64,000 nt of DNA from Kitasatospora sp. NBC_01266 (GTDB lineage Bacteria > Actinomycetota > Actinomycetes > Streptomycetales > Streptomycetaceae). The position numbers and the translations under genes were made by a program. The notes beneath the pieces are model-generated. The model saw only the letters and a list, made by a program, of their open reading frames with translations, was not told the origin of the DNA and searched no databases. Shown piece after piece: positions 52,697-61,498 of this stretch. The stretch covers positions 124,001-188,000 of the forward strand of contig NZ_CP108458.1 in assembly GCF_036242395.1 (NCBI RefSeq). Reading direction: 5' to 3'. Position 1 is the stretch's first letter. Each line of letters begins with the position of its first letter.

Positions 52697-52734
52697 GGGC
52701 CGCTCGGCCCCATGCTGTGGGGTCCGAGCCGCCC
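52697..52734. promoter_or_regulatory. Candidate DevR/OsdR boxes upstream of the flavodoxin gene
   Basis: GGGCCGCTCGGCCC (52697-52710) is a full consensus match; a looser GGTCCGAGCCGCCC (52721-52734) starts 24 bp further. The region lies between the flavodoxin gene and the end of the hydrogenase operon. Confidence 0.6.
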
Positions 52735-52780
52735 CTTCCCGCCCGGGGACGGACGCCTGGCACGCCCGTGGCGGGAGCGT

Positions 52781-54160
52781 TCAGGAACCGCTTCCACCAC
52801 GCTCGACCGTGAGGTCGAGGAAGTGGGCCGAGCAGGAGATGCACGGGTCGTGGTTGCGGATCGCCCGTTCGCACAGGGCGGTCAGCTCCGCGTCTCCGGG
52901 ATCGCCCGCCCGCAGGCGGTCCCGCACGATCCGGCGCAGGTCCTCCTCGATCGCCCCCTGGTTCTGAGCGGTCGGCGGGACCAGGACGGCGTCGGTGACC
53001 GCACCGTCCGAGTCGAGGGTGTAGCGGTGGTACAGCAGGCCTCGCGGCGCTTCGGTGGCGCCGTATCCGGTGCCGGCTCGCGCGGGTACCTCCACGTACG
53101 GGCGCGGTGCGGGTTCATAGGCGTCGATGATGCGCAGGGCCTCGTCGACGGCGTAGAGCACCTCGACCGCGCGGACGACGATGCTGCGGAAGGGGTTGCG
53201 GCAGACGGTGCCCCGCCGGGGGTCGCCGAGTCCGGCGTCCTGGGCGGCTTGGAGGGCGATCGGGGAGAGCCAGCGGCCGCTGATCGCGTAGCGGGCGAGC
53301 GAGCCGGTCAGGTGGCGGCGCCCGTCCAACCGGGAGTGCAGCGCGGTGGAGTGGGACACCTGGCGCTCCACGACGTGGTCACTGAACGCGGGGAGTCCGA
53401 AGCTGCGGATGGGCAGCGCCCGGTCGGAGTCGGCGGGCAGGCCGGCGGTCTCCGGGGCGGGCATGACCGCCGGCGTGCCGGACTCGATGGCGTAGCTGCC
53501 GGGCTCGGCCAGCGCGAGCAGGTCGTGGTCGCAGTCGGCGTCAGGGAACTCGAAGCCGGCCACCCAGCGCACGGTCTGCTGTGCGTCGTCCCGGGCTCGG
53601 CGCAACTGCTCGGCCAACAGCCGCAGTTCGGCCACGCTCGGGATGCGGTGGAAGCCGCCGAGCCGGACGTTGACGGGGTGGATGGCCCGGCCGCCGAGCA
53701 GTTCCACGATCGCGTTGCCGGCCTGTTTGAGCCGCAGGCCGCGCTCGACGTCCGCGCGCCGGGTACGGGCCAGCTCGACGGCACCGGCGCAGCCGAGGAA
53801 GTCCGGCGCGTGGAGCAGGTGGACGTGCAGCGTCTGGCTCTCGATCCACTCGCCGCAGTACAGCAGCCTGCGCAGCGCGGCGAGTTGACCGTCCACGACG
53901 ATGCCGCAGGCGTCCTCGACGGCCCGGCAGGCGCTCAGCTGGTAGGCGACCGGGCAGATCCCGCAGATCCGGGAGGTGAGGTCGGGCGGCTCGGTGTAGG
54001 AGCGTCCGCGCAGGAACGCCTCGAAGAAACGCGGGGGTTCGTAGATCGCCAGCCGGGCCTCGGTGACCTCACCGCCGTCCACGAGCAGGTGCAGTGCCGT
54101 CTCACCCTCGACCCGGGCGAGCGAGCCGACGTGCAGTACCCGGGAGCCGCGGTGGGTCAC
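52781..54160 (-). CDS. hydA: Group 3b-like [NiFe] hydrogenase large (alpha) subunit
   Basis: A 459-residue subunit starting at GTG 54160 (GTGA overlap with the small-subunit stop). The nickel ligands are the two Cys of [15 protein letters not shown] (near residue 65) and the two of [11 protein letters not shown] near the C-terminus. A tail of about a dozen residues follows the last Cys, which the maturation protease would remove after metal insertion. Together with the small, flavin and iron-sulfur subunits it forms a cytoplasmic NAD(P)-linked hydrogenase. In M. smegmatis the Hyd3 enzyme of this group is under DevR control. Confidence 0.92.
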   Translation of the reverse strand: MTHRGSRVLHVGSLARVEGETALHLLVDGGEVTEARLAIYEPPRFFEAFLRGRSYTEPPDLTSRICGICPVAYQLSACRAVEDACGIVVDGQLAALRRLLYCGEWIESQTLHVHLLHAPDFLGCAGAVELARTRRADVERGLRLKQAGNAIVELLGGRAIHPVNVRLGGFHRIPSVAELRLLAEQLRRARDDAQQTVRWVAGFEFPDADCDHDLLALAEPGSYAIESGTPAVMPAPETAGLPADSDRALPIRSFGLPAFSDHVVERQVSHSTALHSRLDGRRHLTGSLARYAISGRWLSPIALQAAQDAGLGDPRRGTVCRNPFRSIVVRAVEVLYAVDEALRIIDAYEPAPRPYVEVPARAGTGYGATEAPRGLLYHRYTLDSDGAVTDAVLVPPTAQNQGAIEEDLRRIVRDRLRAGDPGDAELTALCERAIRNHDPCISCSAHFLDLTVERGGSGS

Positions 54161-54939
54161 TGGTCGAGCTCCTTCCGGGAGGCGGCCTCGAACTCCGGGG
54201 CAGCGGTGTTGAAGGTGCGCAGCACCCGGACGATGTCGAGGGTGTCCATGCCGTCGCGGCGCAGCAGGGGGATGAAAGCGGGGAAGTTGGTGGAGTCGGA
54301 CGGGCCGAAGCAGCCGTAGCAGCCGCGCCCGTACGCAGGGCAGAGCGCACCGCATCCGGCGTGGGTGACCGGGCCCAGGCACGGCGTGCCGTGGGCCACC
54401 GTGACGCAGGTGGTGCCGCGCTGCTTGCACTCGAAGCAGACGCTGTGGTTGGCCACGTCCGGTCTGCGCCCGGCCAGGTAGGCGGTGATGACCTCGACGA
54501 GCTGGCCCCGGTTGATCGGGCAGCCGCGCAGTTCGAAGTCGACGGCGACGTGCGCACTGATCGGTGTGGAGGTGGCGAGCGTGTCGATGTAGTCCGGTCG
54601 GGCGTAGACGACGGCCTGGAACTCGGCGACGTCCACGTAGTTGCGCAGCGCCTGGACGCCGCCGGCGGTCGCGCAGGCGCCGATGGTCACCAGCCTCTTG
54701 GAGACGGCGCGCACGTGCTGGATCCGCTCGACGTCCTGGGGTGTGGTCACCGAGCCCTCCACCAGCGAGAGGTCGAACGGGCCGCGATCGGTCGCGCTGG
54801 AGGCCTCCAGGAAGTGGGAGATCTCGATCCGCTCGGCGATGCCGAGGAGTTCGTCCTCGCAGTCGAGCAGCGTCAGCTGGCAGCCGTCGCAGGACGCGAA
54901 CTTCCAGACAGCGAGCTTCGGGCGTTCACCGAAGGTCAT
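54157..54939 (-). CDS. hydD: [NiFe] hydrogenase small (delta) subunit
   Basis: A 260-residue subunit. The proximal cluster Cys are in [20 protein letters not shown] and [10 protein letters not shown] region; further Cys in [13 protein letters not shown] and [20 protein letters not shown] supply the medial and distal [4Fe-4S] clusters. No Tat signal, as expected for a cytoplasmic group 3 enzyme. One base separates it from the flavin subunit gene upstream. Confidence 0.92.
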   Translation of the reverse strand: MTFGERPKLAVWKFASCDGCQLTLLDCEDELLGIAERIEISHFLEASSATDRGPFDLSLVEGSVTTPQDVERIQHVRAVSKRLVTIGACATAGGVQALRNYVDVAEFQAVVYARPDYIDTLATSTPISAHVAVDFELRGCPINRGQLVEVITAYLAGRRPDVANHSVCFECKQRGTTCVTVAHGTPCLGPVTHAGCGALCPAYGRGCYGCFGPSDSTNFPAFIPLLRRDGMDTLDIVRVLRTFNTAAPEFEAASRKELDQ

Positions 54940-54940
54940 C

Positions 54941-55735
54941 TCACAGCTCCCTCACCGTGAGCAGGGGGCGGGCCACCGTCCAGTCGACGACCGGCCCGTC
55001 GCGGCAGAGCAGCAGCGGGCCGAGCTGGCAGTGACCGCAGTGGCCGGTCGCACAGTGCATGTTGCGTTCCAGCGAAGCCCTGATCCGGTGCGGGACGACC
55101 CCGCGGTGCACCAACTCACCGGCGGTGGCCCGGATCATCGGTTCGGGTCCGCAGATGAACGCCGCGGCGCGCGGCGGGTCGAAGGCGGCGCGGTCGAGCA
55201 GGGTGGTCACGACGCCGACCTCGCCCCGCCAGCGCGCGTCGGGCCGGTCGACGGTGGTCAGCGCCGCCGGCCAGCCGCGGACCTCCTCGGCGTAGAGCAG
55301 TTCGCGGGGCCCGCGCGCGCCGATCAGGACGCTCAACCGCCCGTACCGCTCAGGTGCGGCGAGCACCTCGCGCACCAGCGGGCGCAGCGGCGCGAGCCCG
55401 ATGCCGCCGGCCACCACGAGCAGGTCCAGTCCGGCCGCGGCGGCCGGCTCCCAGCCGGTGCCGAACGGGCCGCGCACTGCGACGGTCGCACCGGGGCGCA
55501 GCGCGTGCAGCGCGCCGGAGACCGCCCCGACCGCGCGCACGGTGTGGGTCAGCCGCCGGCCGTCGATCGCGCAGACCGACAGCGGGATGTCGCCCGCGCC
55601 GAAGGCGTACACCATCGCGAACTGCCCAGGACTGAAAGGCCGCAGGGCCTCGCGGACCGGTTCGAGGACGACCGTGGCGGTGTCGTGGGTCTCGGCCACG
55701 CGGTCCACCACCCGGTACGGCAACGGAACGGTCAT
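54941..55735 (-). CDS. hydG: Hydrogenase FAD/NAD(P)-binding (gamma) subunit
   Basis: A 264-residue ferredoxin-reductase-like subunit starting at ATG 55735 (ATGA overlap with the gene upstream). [20 protein letters not shown] binds [23 protein letters not shown] binds NAD(P)H, and [19 protein letters not shown] is the [2Fe-2S] site. It passes electrons between the hydrogenase iron-sulfur chain and NAD(P). Confidence 0.92.
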   Translation of the reverse strand: MTVPLPYRVVDRVAETHDTATVVLEPVREALRPFSPGQFAMVYAFGAGDIPLSVCAIDGRRLTHTVRAVGAVSGALHALRPGATVAVRGPFGTGWEPAAAAGLDLLVVAGGIGLAPLRPLVREVLAAPERYGRLSVLIGARGPRELLYAEEVRGWPAALTTVDRPDARWRGEVGVVTTLLDRAAFDPPRAAAFICGPEPMIRATAGELVHRGVVPHRIRASLERNMHCATGHCGHCQLGPLLLCRDGPVVDWTVARPLLTVREL

Positions 55736-56178
55736 GCGGACGGCCCGTACAGGTCGAGCAGGCGGGTGCGGGTGGACTTCAGCCTCCGCGCCACCACCTG
55801 GGCCACGCCGTGGGTCACGGCCAGGCCGAACGCGGGGTCCGCCGCGCAGGCGGCGCGCACCCGCCGCGCGTCGAACTCGGACGCCGACACGGCGGCGCGG
55901 GTCAGGGCGCCCAGGTGCCACCGGTACGGCTCGAACAGCCAGGACCAGCCGAGCAGATCGCCCTCACCGAGGGTCTCCACGACGGCCGCGCGCCGGCCCG
56001 GGACATGGACGTCGAGCGCCACGAGCCCGGAGCGGATGATCCAGAACCGGTCGGCGACGCCGTCCTCCTCGAAGATCCGGGTGCCGACGGGGAAGGAGAC
56101 GTCCTGGGCGAAGGCGGCCAGCTGCCTGCGGTGACCAGGTGGCAGCGCGTCCAGGAAGCCGGGGCGGATGGCGGTCAC
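55732..56178 (-). CDS. Cyclic-nucleotide-binding-domain protein inside the hydrogenase operon
   Basis: A 148-residue protein starting at GTG 56178 (GTGA overlap). FPVGTRIFEEDGVADRFWII and LVALDVHVPGRRAAVVETLG, then LGEGDLLGWSWLFEPYRWHL follow the cNMP-binding barrel of Crp/Fnr proteins, but there is no DNA-binding helix-turn-helix after it. So it is not a transcription factor; it may bind a nucleotide or sit on the hydrogenase as a regulatory subunit. The coupling on both sides means it is made in step with the enzyme. Confidence 0.85.
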   Translation of the reverse strand: MTAIRPGFLDALPPGHRRQLAAFAQDVSFPVGTRIFEEDGVADRFWIIRSGLVALDVHVPGRRAAVVETLGEGDLLGWSWLFEPYRWHLGALTRAAVSASEFDARRVRAACAADPAFGLAVTHGVAQVVARRLKSTRTRLLDLYGPSA

Positions 56179-57317
56179 GCCGTGCCCTCCCGCTCGGCGC
56201 CGCCGCGTTCGCGGTGCAGCGCGTGGGCCTCCTCGGTGATGTCGATGCCGACCGGGCACCACACGATGCACCGCCCGCAGCCGACGCACCCCGAGCTGCC
56301 GAACTGGTCGTGCCAGGTGCCGAGTTTGTGGGTGGCCCACTGCCGGTAGCGGCTGTGCGCGGAGTCGCGGACCGGGCCGGTGGGCAGGTGGGAGAAGTCC
56401 CGGTCGAAGCAGGACTCCCAGCGCCGCCAGCGCTCGGCGTGGTCACCGGTGAGGTCGGTGACGTCCTCCACGGTGGTGCAGAAGCAGGTCGGGCAGACCA
56501 TGGTGCAGTTGCCGCAGGTCAGGCAGCGGGCCGCGACGTCGTCCCAGCGCTCGGCCAGGAGACTGTCACGCATCAGTACCCGCAGGTCCACCGGCGGCAT
56601 GCTGCGGCCCATCCGGTCCGCCGCCTCGGCGACCCGCTCACGTGCCGCGGTCCGGGTGGCGGCGTCGGCGTCGACGGCCGGCAGCTCGGCCAGCACCGAC
56701 TCACCCTGCTCGCTGCCGGCGCGGAGCAGGAAGCGATGGCCATCGGCGTCGAGCACCTCGGTCAGCGCCAGATCGTAGCCGGGCCCGGCCGCCGGGCCGC
56801 TCCCCATGGAGACGCAGAAGCAGGTGGCACCCGGGTCGGTGCACTCCACGGCCACCAGGAAGGCCCGCTCCCGCCGGCCGAGGTAGGCCGGATCGGTGTA
56901 CATCCCACCGGTCAGCACCCGGTCCTGGATCGCGATGGCCCGCAGGTCACACGGGCGCACGCCGAGGAAGGCGTACGACGCAGGCGGTGTCCGGTCCTCG
57001 GTCACCACCAGCTCGCCGTCGGCGCCGCGGTCGGTGCTCCACTGGCGCTCGCGCGGCGGGTGCAGGAAGGTCTTCCAGGACTGCGGGCCCGCGCTGTGCG
57101 CGAACACGGCGCCGTCCTCGCGGGCGCGCAGCCGGTAGCTGCCCGCCGCCAGCTCGACGCCCCAGCCGTAGGGCAGGTCGTCGCCGCCGCAGATCTCGGC
57201 CAGCACAATCGCCCCGTCCCGGACCGTGGGCCCCACGACCGTGCGGCCGCGGGCGGCGAGCACCGCGATCAGCCGGTCCAAGCCGCCCTTGTCGATCACC
57301 GCGGCGTCGTCCGCCAT
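56175..57317 (-). CDS. hydB: Hydrogenase iron-sulfur (beta) subunit
   Basis: A 380-residue protein and the first gene of the hydrogenase operon. The N-terminal 250 residues have the sulfhydrogenase-beta fold (VRPCDLRAIAIQDRVLTGG, VAVECTDPGATCFCVSMGSG). Two clusters are bound at CLTCGNCTMVCPTCFC and CVGCGRCIVWCPVGID. It connects the hydrogenase clusters to the flavin subunit. The 170-bp region upstream, shared with the protease gene, has no clear DevR box that I can see. Confidence 0.9.
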   Translation of the reverse strand: MADDAAVIDKGGLDRLIAVLAARGRTVVGPTVRDGAIVLAEICGGDDLPYGWGVELAAGSYRLRAREDGAVFAHSAGPQSWKTFLHPPRERQWSTDRGADGELVVTEDRTPPASYAFLGVRPCDLRAIAIQDRVLTGGMYTDPAYLGRRERAFLVAVECTDPGATCFCVSMGSGPAAGPGYDLALTEVLDADGHRFLLRAGSEQGESVLAELPAVDADAATRTAARERVAEAADRMGRSMPPVDLRVLMRDSLLAERWDDVAARCLTCGNCTMVCPTCFCTTVEDVTDLTGDHAERWRRWESCFDRDFSHLPTGPVRDSAHSRYRQWATHKLGTWHDQFGSSGCVGCGRCIVWCPVGIDITEEAHALHRERGGAEREGTA

Positions 57318-57489
57318 CCTCAGCCTCCCGTGCCCGCGCTGCTGTTCCAGGCCAGTATCGGCAGCGATCCGCCCCCGATCCGGGAGGACGGGACCGGCTC
57401 TGCTCCAGGTGGCCGCGCCATTGACCCGTGCGGAGCCTGTGACGCCCACCGACGACTGACCGGCAGGGCGGCCGGGGAGAGCGAAGCAC

Positions 57490-58005
57490 ATGAACCTCGC
57501 GACGCGGATCGTCGTCATCGGTGTCGGCAACGAGTACCGCCGCGACGACGGAGTGGGCCGGGCCGTCGTGGCCGGCCTGGCGGCGCGCACCGGGGACCGG
57601 GCGCTGCCGAGCGGCACCGCGCTGCGGGTGTGCGACGGGGAGCCTGCCCGCCTCATCACCTTGTGGGAGGGCGCCGACCTGGCCGTCGTGGTGGACGCCG
57701 CGCACGCGCACCCCGGACACCCCGGTCGCGTGCACCGCCTCGAAGTCGACGCCGCGGGCCTGCCCGGCTCCGGCGGCCCGACGAGCTCGCACGGTCTCGG
57801 CCTCGGGGAAGCCGTCGAGCTCGCCCGCGCGCTGGACCGGCTCCCGACCCGACTTGTCGTCTACGCCGTCGAAGGCGCCGACACCGCCTTCGGCCAGGGC
57901 CTGTCGACACCGGTCTCGGCCGCCGTGGAACCGCTCGCGGAACGAATCACGCGGGAGCTCACGTCCCATCGCAGGAGTCTCCACGATCGAACCGCACCCG
58001 CCTGA
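57490..58005 (+). CDS. Hydrogenase maturation protease (HyaD/HybD family)
   Basis: A 171-residue endopeptidase that trims the large-subunit C-terminus after nickel insertion. VVIGVGNEYRRDDGVGRAVV has the first metal-binding acidic residue, DLAVVVDAAH the second, and TSSHGLGLGEAVELARALDR the His. Divergent from the hydrogenase operon. Intact version of the fragment at 37702-38049. No other hyp maturation genes are in the window. Confidence 0.9.
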   Translation: MNLATRIVVIGVGNEYRRDDGVGRAVVAGLAARTGDRALPSGTALRVCDGEPARLITLWEGADLAVVVDAAHAHPGHPGRVHRLEVDAAGLPGSGGPTSSHGLGLGEAVELARALDRLPTRLVVYAVEGADTAFGQGLSTPVSAAVEPLAERITRELTSHRRSLHDRTAPA

Positions 58006-58010
58006 GCACG

Positions 58011-58044
58011 CGGGACCTGAGCCGACGTACCGGCTCAGGTCCCG
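58011..58044 (+). terminator. Hairpin terminator after the protease gene
   Basis: CGGGACCTGAGCCG (58011-58024) pairs perfectly with 58031-58044 over a 6-base loop. The following 260 bp to the ABC permease stop hold no recognisable gene. Confidence 0.8.
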
Positions 58045-58307
58045 GCGTGTTCGCGGCGGAGTCCGCCGGGCCGAGCTCGGTACGGCCACCCAGGAGGTGC
58101 CTTTCCACTCCTCGCCCGGTAGTCGAGGGCCGCGGGCCCCCCGCTACGACCTTGTCCGGTCCTCGGGCACCCGGGCCTGCGGCCTCACGGGCCCGGTGGC
58201 CACCAGGTACCGCCAGGCGATCAACGCCTCGAACACGGCACCGCGGCCGTTCCCGGACGGTCGGTTGCGTTGTCCGGAACAGCCCTGGTGGCAGGGCCGT
58301 TGGTCCC

Positions 58308-59120
58308 TCAGGCGCGGTCGCCGCCCTGGGCCAGATCGCGGCGGCCGAACCCCCGGATCCCGATCGCGGCGAAGCCCAGGCCGACCCCGGCCAGCAGCGC
58401 GCAGTGGGTCCACTGGACGCCGTTCACCAGCGGCTCGCCTCCCAGGTACCAGTAGAACGGGGAGCAGTACTGGGTCCAGTGCAGGCCGTTGATCTGCGGC
58501 AGGAAGGAGTCGCACAGGTAGGCGGCGACGGTCAGGTAGGCCCCGCCGACGATCGCGTACGCGCGGCGCCCCGTCCAGGCGCCGATGCCGAAGGCGATCG
58601 AGGCGAAGCAGCAGCCGAACAGCACGAGTTGGAGGGTCATGGCGGCCAGGTTCGCCATGCTCAGCGCGGTGAACCCGGCCGGCACCCGGATGGCCAGCTC
58701 GACGAGCAGGAGTACCGCTCCGGCCAGCAGGACCGCGGCCAGCACCGCGAGCCAGCGGGACACGGCGAGCCGCAGCCGGCCGACCGGGTGGGCCAGTACC
58801 AGGTCGAGCGTGCCGGCCTCCTCGTCGCCGGCGATCGCCCGGGCGCCGGCCGAGACGGCGAAGACGGCGAGCAGGATCGGGACGAGCAGGCCGAAGACCG
58901 TCGAGCCGAAGTAGCCCGCCGCGGTGCCGTAGTCCTGCAGGTGGAACGCGTCGCGCAGCGTTTTCGGGAACGAGTCGATCGCGGTGGCCAGGCCCGAGTT
59001 CCCGCCCATGACCGGCCACATCGAGGAGTACATGGCCGCGATCGCGGTGATCGACAGCGCCCAGCCCAGGAAGCCGCGCCGGTTGTCCCTCAGGTGCTTG
59101 CGCAGGACGGTGATGCTCAT
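58308..59120 (-). CDS. ABC-2 type exporter permease
   Basis: A 270-residue membrane protein with six hydrophobic segments (for example GFLGWALSITAIAAMYSSMW, FGLLVPILLAVFAVSAGARA, WLAVLAAVLLAGAVLLLVEL). AGDEEAGTLDLVLAHPVGR is a standard cytoplasmic loop of such permeases. It overlaps the ATPase gene by ATGA and forms the membrane part of the exporter; the substrate is unknown, drugs or peptides being usual. Confidence 0.85.
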   Translation of the reverse strand: MSITVLRKHLRDNRRGFLGWALSITAIAAMYSSMWPVMGGNSGLATAIDSFPKTLRDAFHLQDYGTAAGYFGSTVFGLLVPILLAVFAVSAGARAIAGDEEAGTLDLVLAHPVGRLRLAVSRWLAVLAAVLLAGAVLLLVELAIRVPAGFTALSMANLAAMTLQLVLFGCCFASIAFGIGAWTGRRAYAIVGGAYLTVAAYLCDSFLPQINGLHWTQYCSPFYWYLGGEPLVNGVQWTHCALLAGVGLGFAAIGIRGFGRRDLAQGGDRA

Positions 59121-60064
59121 GACGCCAGGCCCTTCGATCCGTTCCCGTGGGACTCCTGCTCGTAGAAGGTGAAGAAGATCTCCTCCAGCTCCGGCTCCTC
59201 AGCCAGCAGGCTGGTCACCTCGAACCGGGCGGCGGCCTTCACCAGGGCGTCGGGGCTGCCGGCGAGGATCGCCCGCAGCACGCTGCCGCCGTCGGCGGTC
59301 CCGGTCACGGTGACGTTCCGCAGTCCGGGCAGCCGGTCGAAGACCTCGGTGCCGAGTTCGGCGGCGAAGGCGATCTCGACCCTGCGGTGGGCCGACTGGC
59401 GCAGCTCCTCGACGTCCGCGACGGTGACCAGTTCGCCTTCGCGGATGATGCCGACCCGCCGGCAGGTCTGCTGCACCTCGCTCAGCACGTGCGAGGACAT
59501 GAAGACGGTCTGGCCGTTGCCGCCCGCCTCCTGCACCATCTCGACGAACCGCTGCTGCAGGAACGGATCCAGACCGCTGGTCGGCTCGTCCAGGATGAGC
59601 AGCTCCGGGGTGTGCATGAACGCCTGGACGACGCCGACCTTCTGCCGGTTGCCCTTCGACAGGGTGCTGATCCGGCGGCTCAGGTCCAGGTCCAGGCGCT
59701 CGGCGAGTTCGGTGATCCTCGCGGCCGGGACGCCGCCGCGCAGGTCGCCGAGGTAGGTCAGGGCCTCGTGCCCGGTCTGACGGCCGTCGATCCGGAAGTC
59801 ACCGGCCAGGTAACCGATCCGGCCCCGCGTCCTGGTGTTGTCGCGCGGATCGGCGCCCAGCACGCGCAGCGACCCGGAGGTGGGCCGGATGAGGTCCAGC
59901 AGGAGGCGGATCATGGTGGTCTTCCCGGCGCCGTTGGGGCCGAGGAAGCCGAACGCCTGGCCGCGTTCGACGGTGAGGTCGAGGCCGGCCAGGGCGGTCC
60001 TGCCGGTACGCGCGTTGCCGTACCGCTTGACCAGCCCGGTGGCTTCGATCGCGGGGTCAGTCAT
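59117..60064 (-). CDS. ABC transporter ATP-binding protein
   Basis: A 315-residue ATPase starting at ATG 60064. Walker A is GFLGPNGAGKTT, the signature is TLSKGNRQKV (in place of LSGGQ), Walker B is LLILDEPTSGLDP and the switch His is in FMSSHVLSE. The C-terminal 90 residues are the extra domain of DrrA/CcmA-type exporters. Works with the permease encoded next to it. Confidence 0.9.
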   Translation of the reverse strand: MTDPAIEATGLVKRYGNARTGRTALAGLDLTVERGQAFGFLGPNGAGKTTMIRLLLDLIRPTSGSLRVLGADPRDNTRTRGRIGYLAGDFRIDGRQTGHEALTYLGDLRGGVPAARITELAERLDLDLSRRISTLSKGNRQKVGVVQAFMHTPELLILDEPTSGLDPFLQQRFVEMVQEAGGNGQTVFMSSHVLSEVQQTCRRVGIIREGELVTVADVEELRQSAHRRVEIAFAAELGTEVFDRLPGLRNVTVTGTADGGSVLRAILAGSPDALVKAAARFEVTSLLAEEPELEEIFFTFYEQESHGNGSKGLAS

Positions 60065-60482
60065 CGCCTCGTCCCTCTTTCCTCGGTGCTGTCGCGAACC
60101 CTTGTCCCGCCTGGAACTTCGGACGATGCCGGGCACCCGGCGGCCGGGTACGCAGTCAACCAGCACGAGCGCGCGGGCGGGAGGCCCACAAGGCCCTCTC
60201 CCCCGCCCCGCAGGTCCCGACGCTCCGCCCGAGGAAGCCGCGGACGTGCGGTGCGGCGGCTCGGTGCGGGCCGTTCATCGCCTGGTGCGGAAGGCCGAGC
60301 GGACCGGGACGTTGCCGGACGGCGCCCGGGGCCTTACCCCAGTTCGACGGGCCCGCACGGGTATCCGGATGCACGCGGGTGGGAGTGGTCTATGGTCGGA
60401 AGCGGAGGGGTGTCCGGCGTCGCAAGGCCTGCTTCCCGTCGACGGCCGCGTCGGCTCCCGGCCTCTGCAGGAGATGAGCCTG
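60065..60482. other. Intergenic region with no supported gene
   Basis: 418 bp between the ABC operon and the CMD-family gene. Neither strand has a reading frame with codon bias plus a ribosome binding site, and no strong terminator or repeat was found. It must hold the promoters of both flanking units. Confidence 0.5.
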
Positions 60483-60815
60483 ATGACGACAGCATCCGAG
60501 ACCCCGGTTCTCGACACTCTCGCGGCCATGACCCTCGACTCGGTGGAACGGTGCGGGCTTCCGGCGGACAACCTGGTCCTCACACGGATCGCGGCCCTGG
60601 TCGCCATGGACGCGCCGGAGATCTCGTACGTCGCCCACATCGGCGCCGGCGTGGAGTCCGGCGTGACCGCCGGTCAGGTGCAGGACGTTCTGGTGGCCAT
60701 CGCGCCGATCGTGGGTACGGCCCGCGTGATGGCGGCAGCGACCCGCCTGGCCGACGCCCTCGGTTTCGCCATCGCCGTGGCCGAGGCCGAGGCGGGCACC
60801 GGAGTCGGCGCGTAG
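60483..60815 (+). CDS. Carboxymuconolactone decarboxylase-family protein
   Basis: A 110-residue protein; ATG 60483 with CAGGAG 9 bases upstream (ATG 60474 is an alternative). The helical CMD fold is visible as VLTRIAALVAMDAPEISYVA and VESGVTAGQVQDVLVAIAPI, then VGTARVMAAATRLADALGF. The CxxC pair of AhpD-like peroxidase reductases is absent, so it is not a thiol peroxidase. Function unknown. Confidence 0.75.
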   Translation: MTTASETPVLDTLAAMTLDSVERCGLPADNLVLTRIAALVAMDAPEISYVAHIGAGVESGVTAGQVQDVLVAIAPIVGTARVMAAATRLADALGFAIAVAEAEAGTGVGA

Positions 60816-60947
60816 GCGGAGCGGGCCGACCGGCGCGCGGCCGCCGTCAGGTCGGCCGCGGCGCCGCGGTCCGCACAGGTGCGGGCGCCGCCCGCGTGCT
60901 TCCCACCGTGTCAACGGAGAGCCGTCCGGCTGGAATCGAGACCGCTG

Positions 60948-61367
60948 ATGTCCTCATCCACTCAGGTCCGCGACAGGAACACCGCCGGGTTGGCCAGTGG
61001 CGTGGTCGCTGCCGCCGCCGTGCTGCTGCTGATCGCCGGCTTGCTGAACATCTTCCGCGGGATCATGGCGATCGCCGGGGACGACATCTTCGTACGGACC
61101 CCGAACTACGCCTTCAGGTTCGACCTGACGAGTTGGGGCTGGATCCATCTGGTCCTCGGCGTCCTGGCCATCGCCATGGGCGCCGCCCTGTTCCGCCTGG
61201 CGACCTGGGCCCGCGTGCTGGGCGTCGTCGTGGCGGGCCTGCTCATCGTCGCCAACTTCCTCTCCATTCCCTCCTACCCGTTCTGGTCCATCACCGTGAT
61301 GGCCGTCTGCGGTTTCGTCATCTGGGGGCTCTGTGTGGTCCGCGACGACCGGACGCCGAGTGGCTGA
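60948..61367 (+). CDS. Four-helix membrane protein (DUF7144-like)
   Basis: A 139-residue protein from ATG 60948. It has four hydrophobic segments (VVAAAAVLLLIAGLLNIFRG, WGWIHLVLGVLAIAMGAALF, VLGVVVAGLLIVANFLSIP, WSITVMAVCGFVIWGLCVV) with short loops, and the DLTSWGWIHL motif common to a widespread actinomycete family. Function unknown. Confidence 0.8.
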   Translation: MSSSTQVRDRNTAGLASGVVAAAAVLLLIAGLLNIFRGIMAIAGDDIFVRTPNYAFRFDLTSWGWIHLVLGVLAIAMGAALFRLATWARVLGVVVAGLLIVANFLSIPSYPFWSITVMAVCGFVIWGLCVVRDDRTPSG

Positions 61368-61498
61368 GCGGCCTTCCTCGGAGGGCCGTTCATGCTGCTG
61401 CCGGTTCGATTCCCGTGGACAGCCGCACCATGGTGGCGAGTTGACGGTCCGGATGACGTGCCGGCCGGTTGGTGCTGCCGTTGTTCGGGTCGTGGCTG

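Noticed and set aside
57318..57489. DevR-type box upstream of the hydrogenase operon
   Set aside because: The GGGACCGGCTC stretch near 57390 does not fit the palindrome well enough to be counted.
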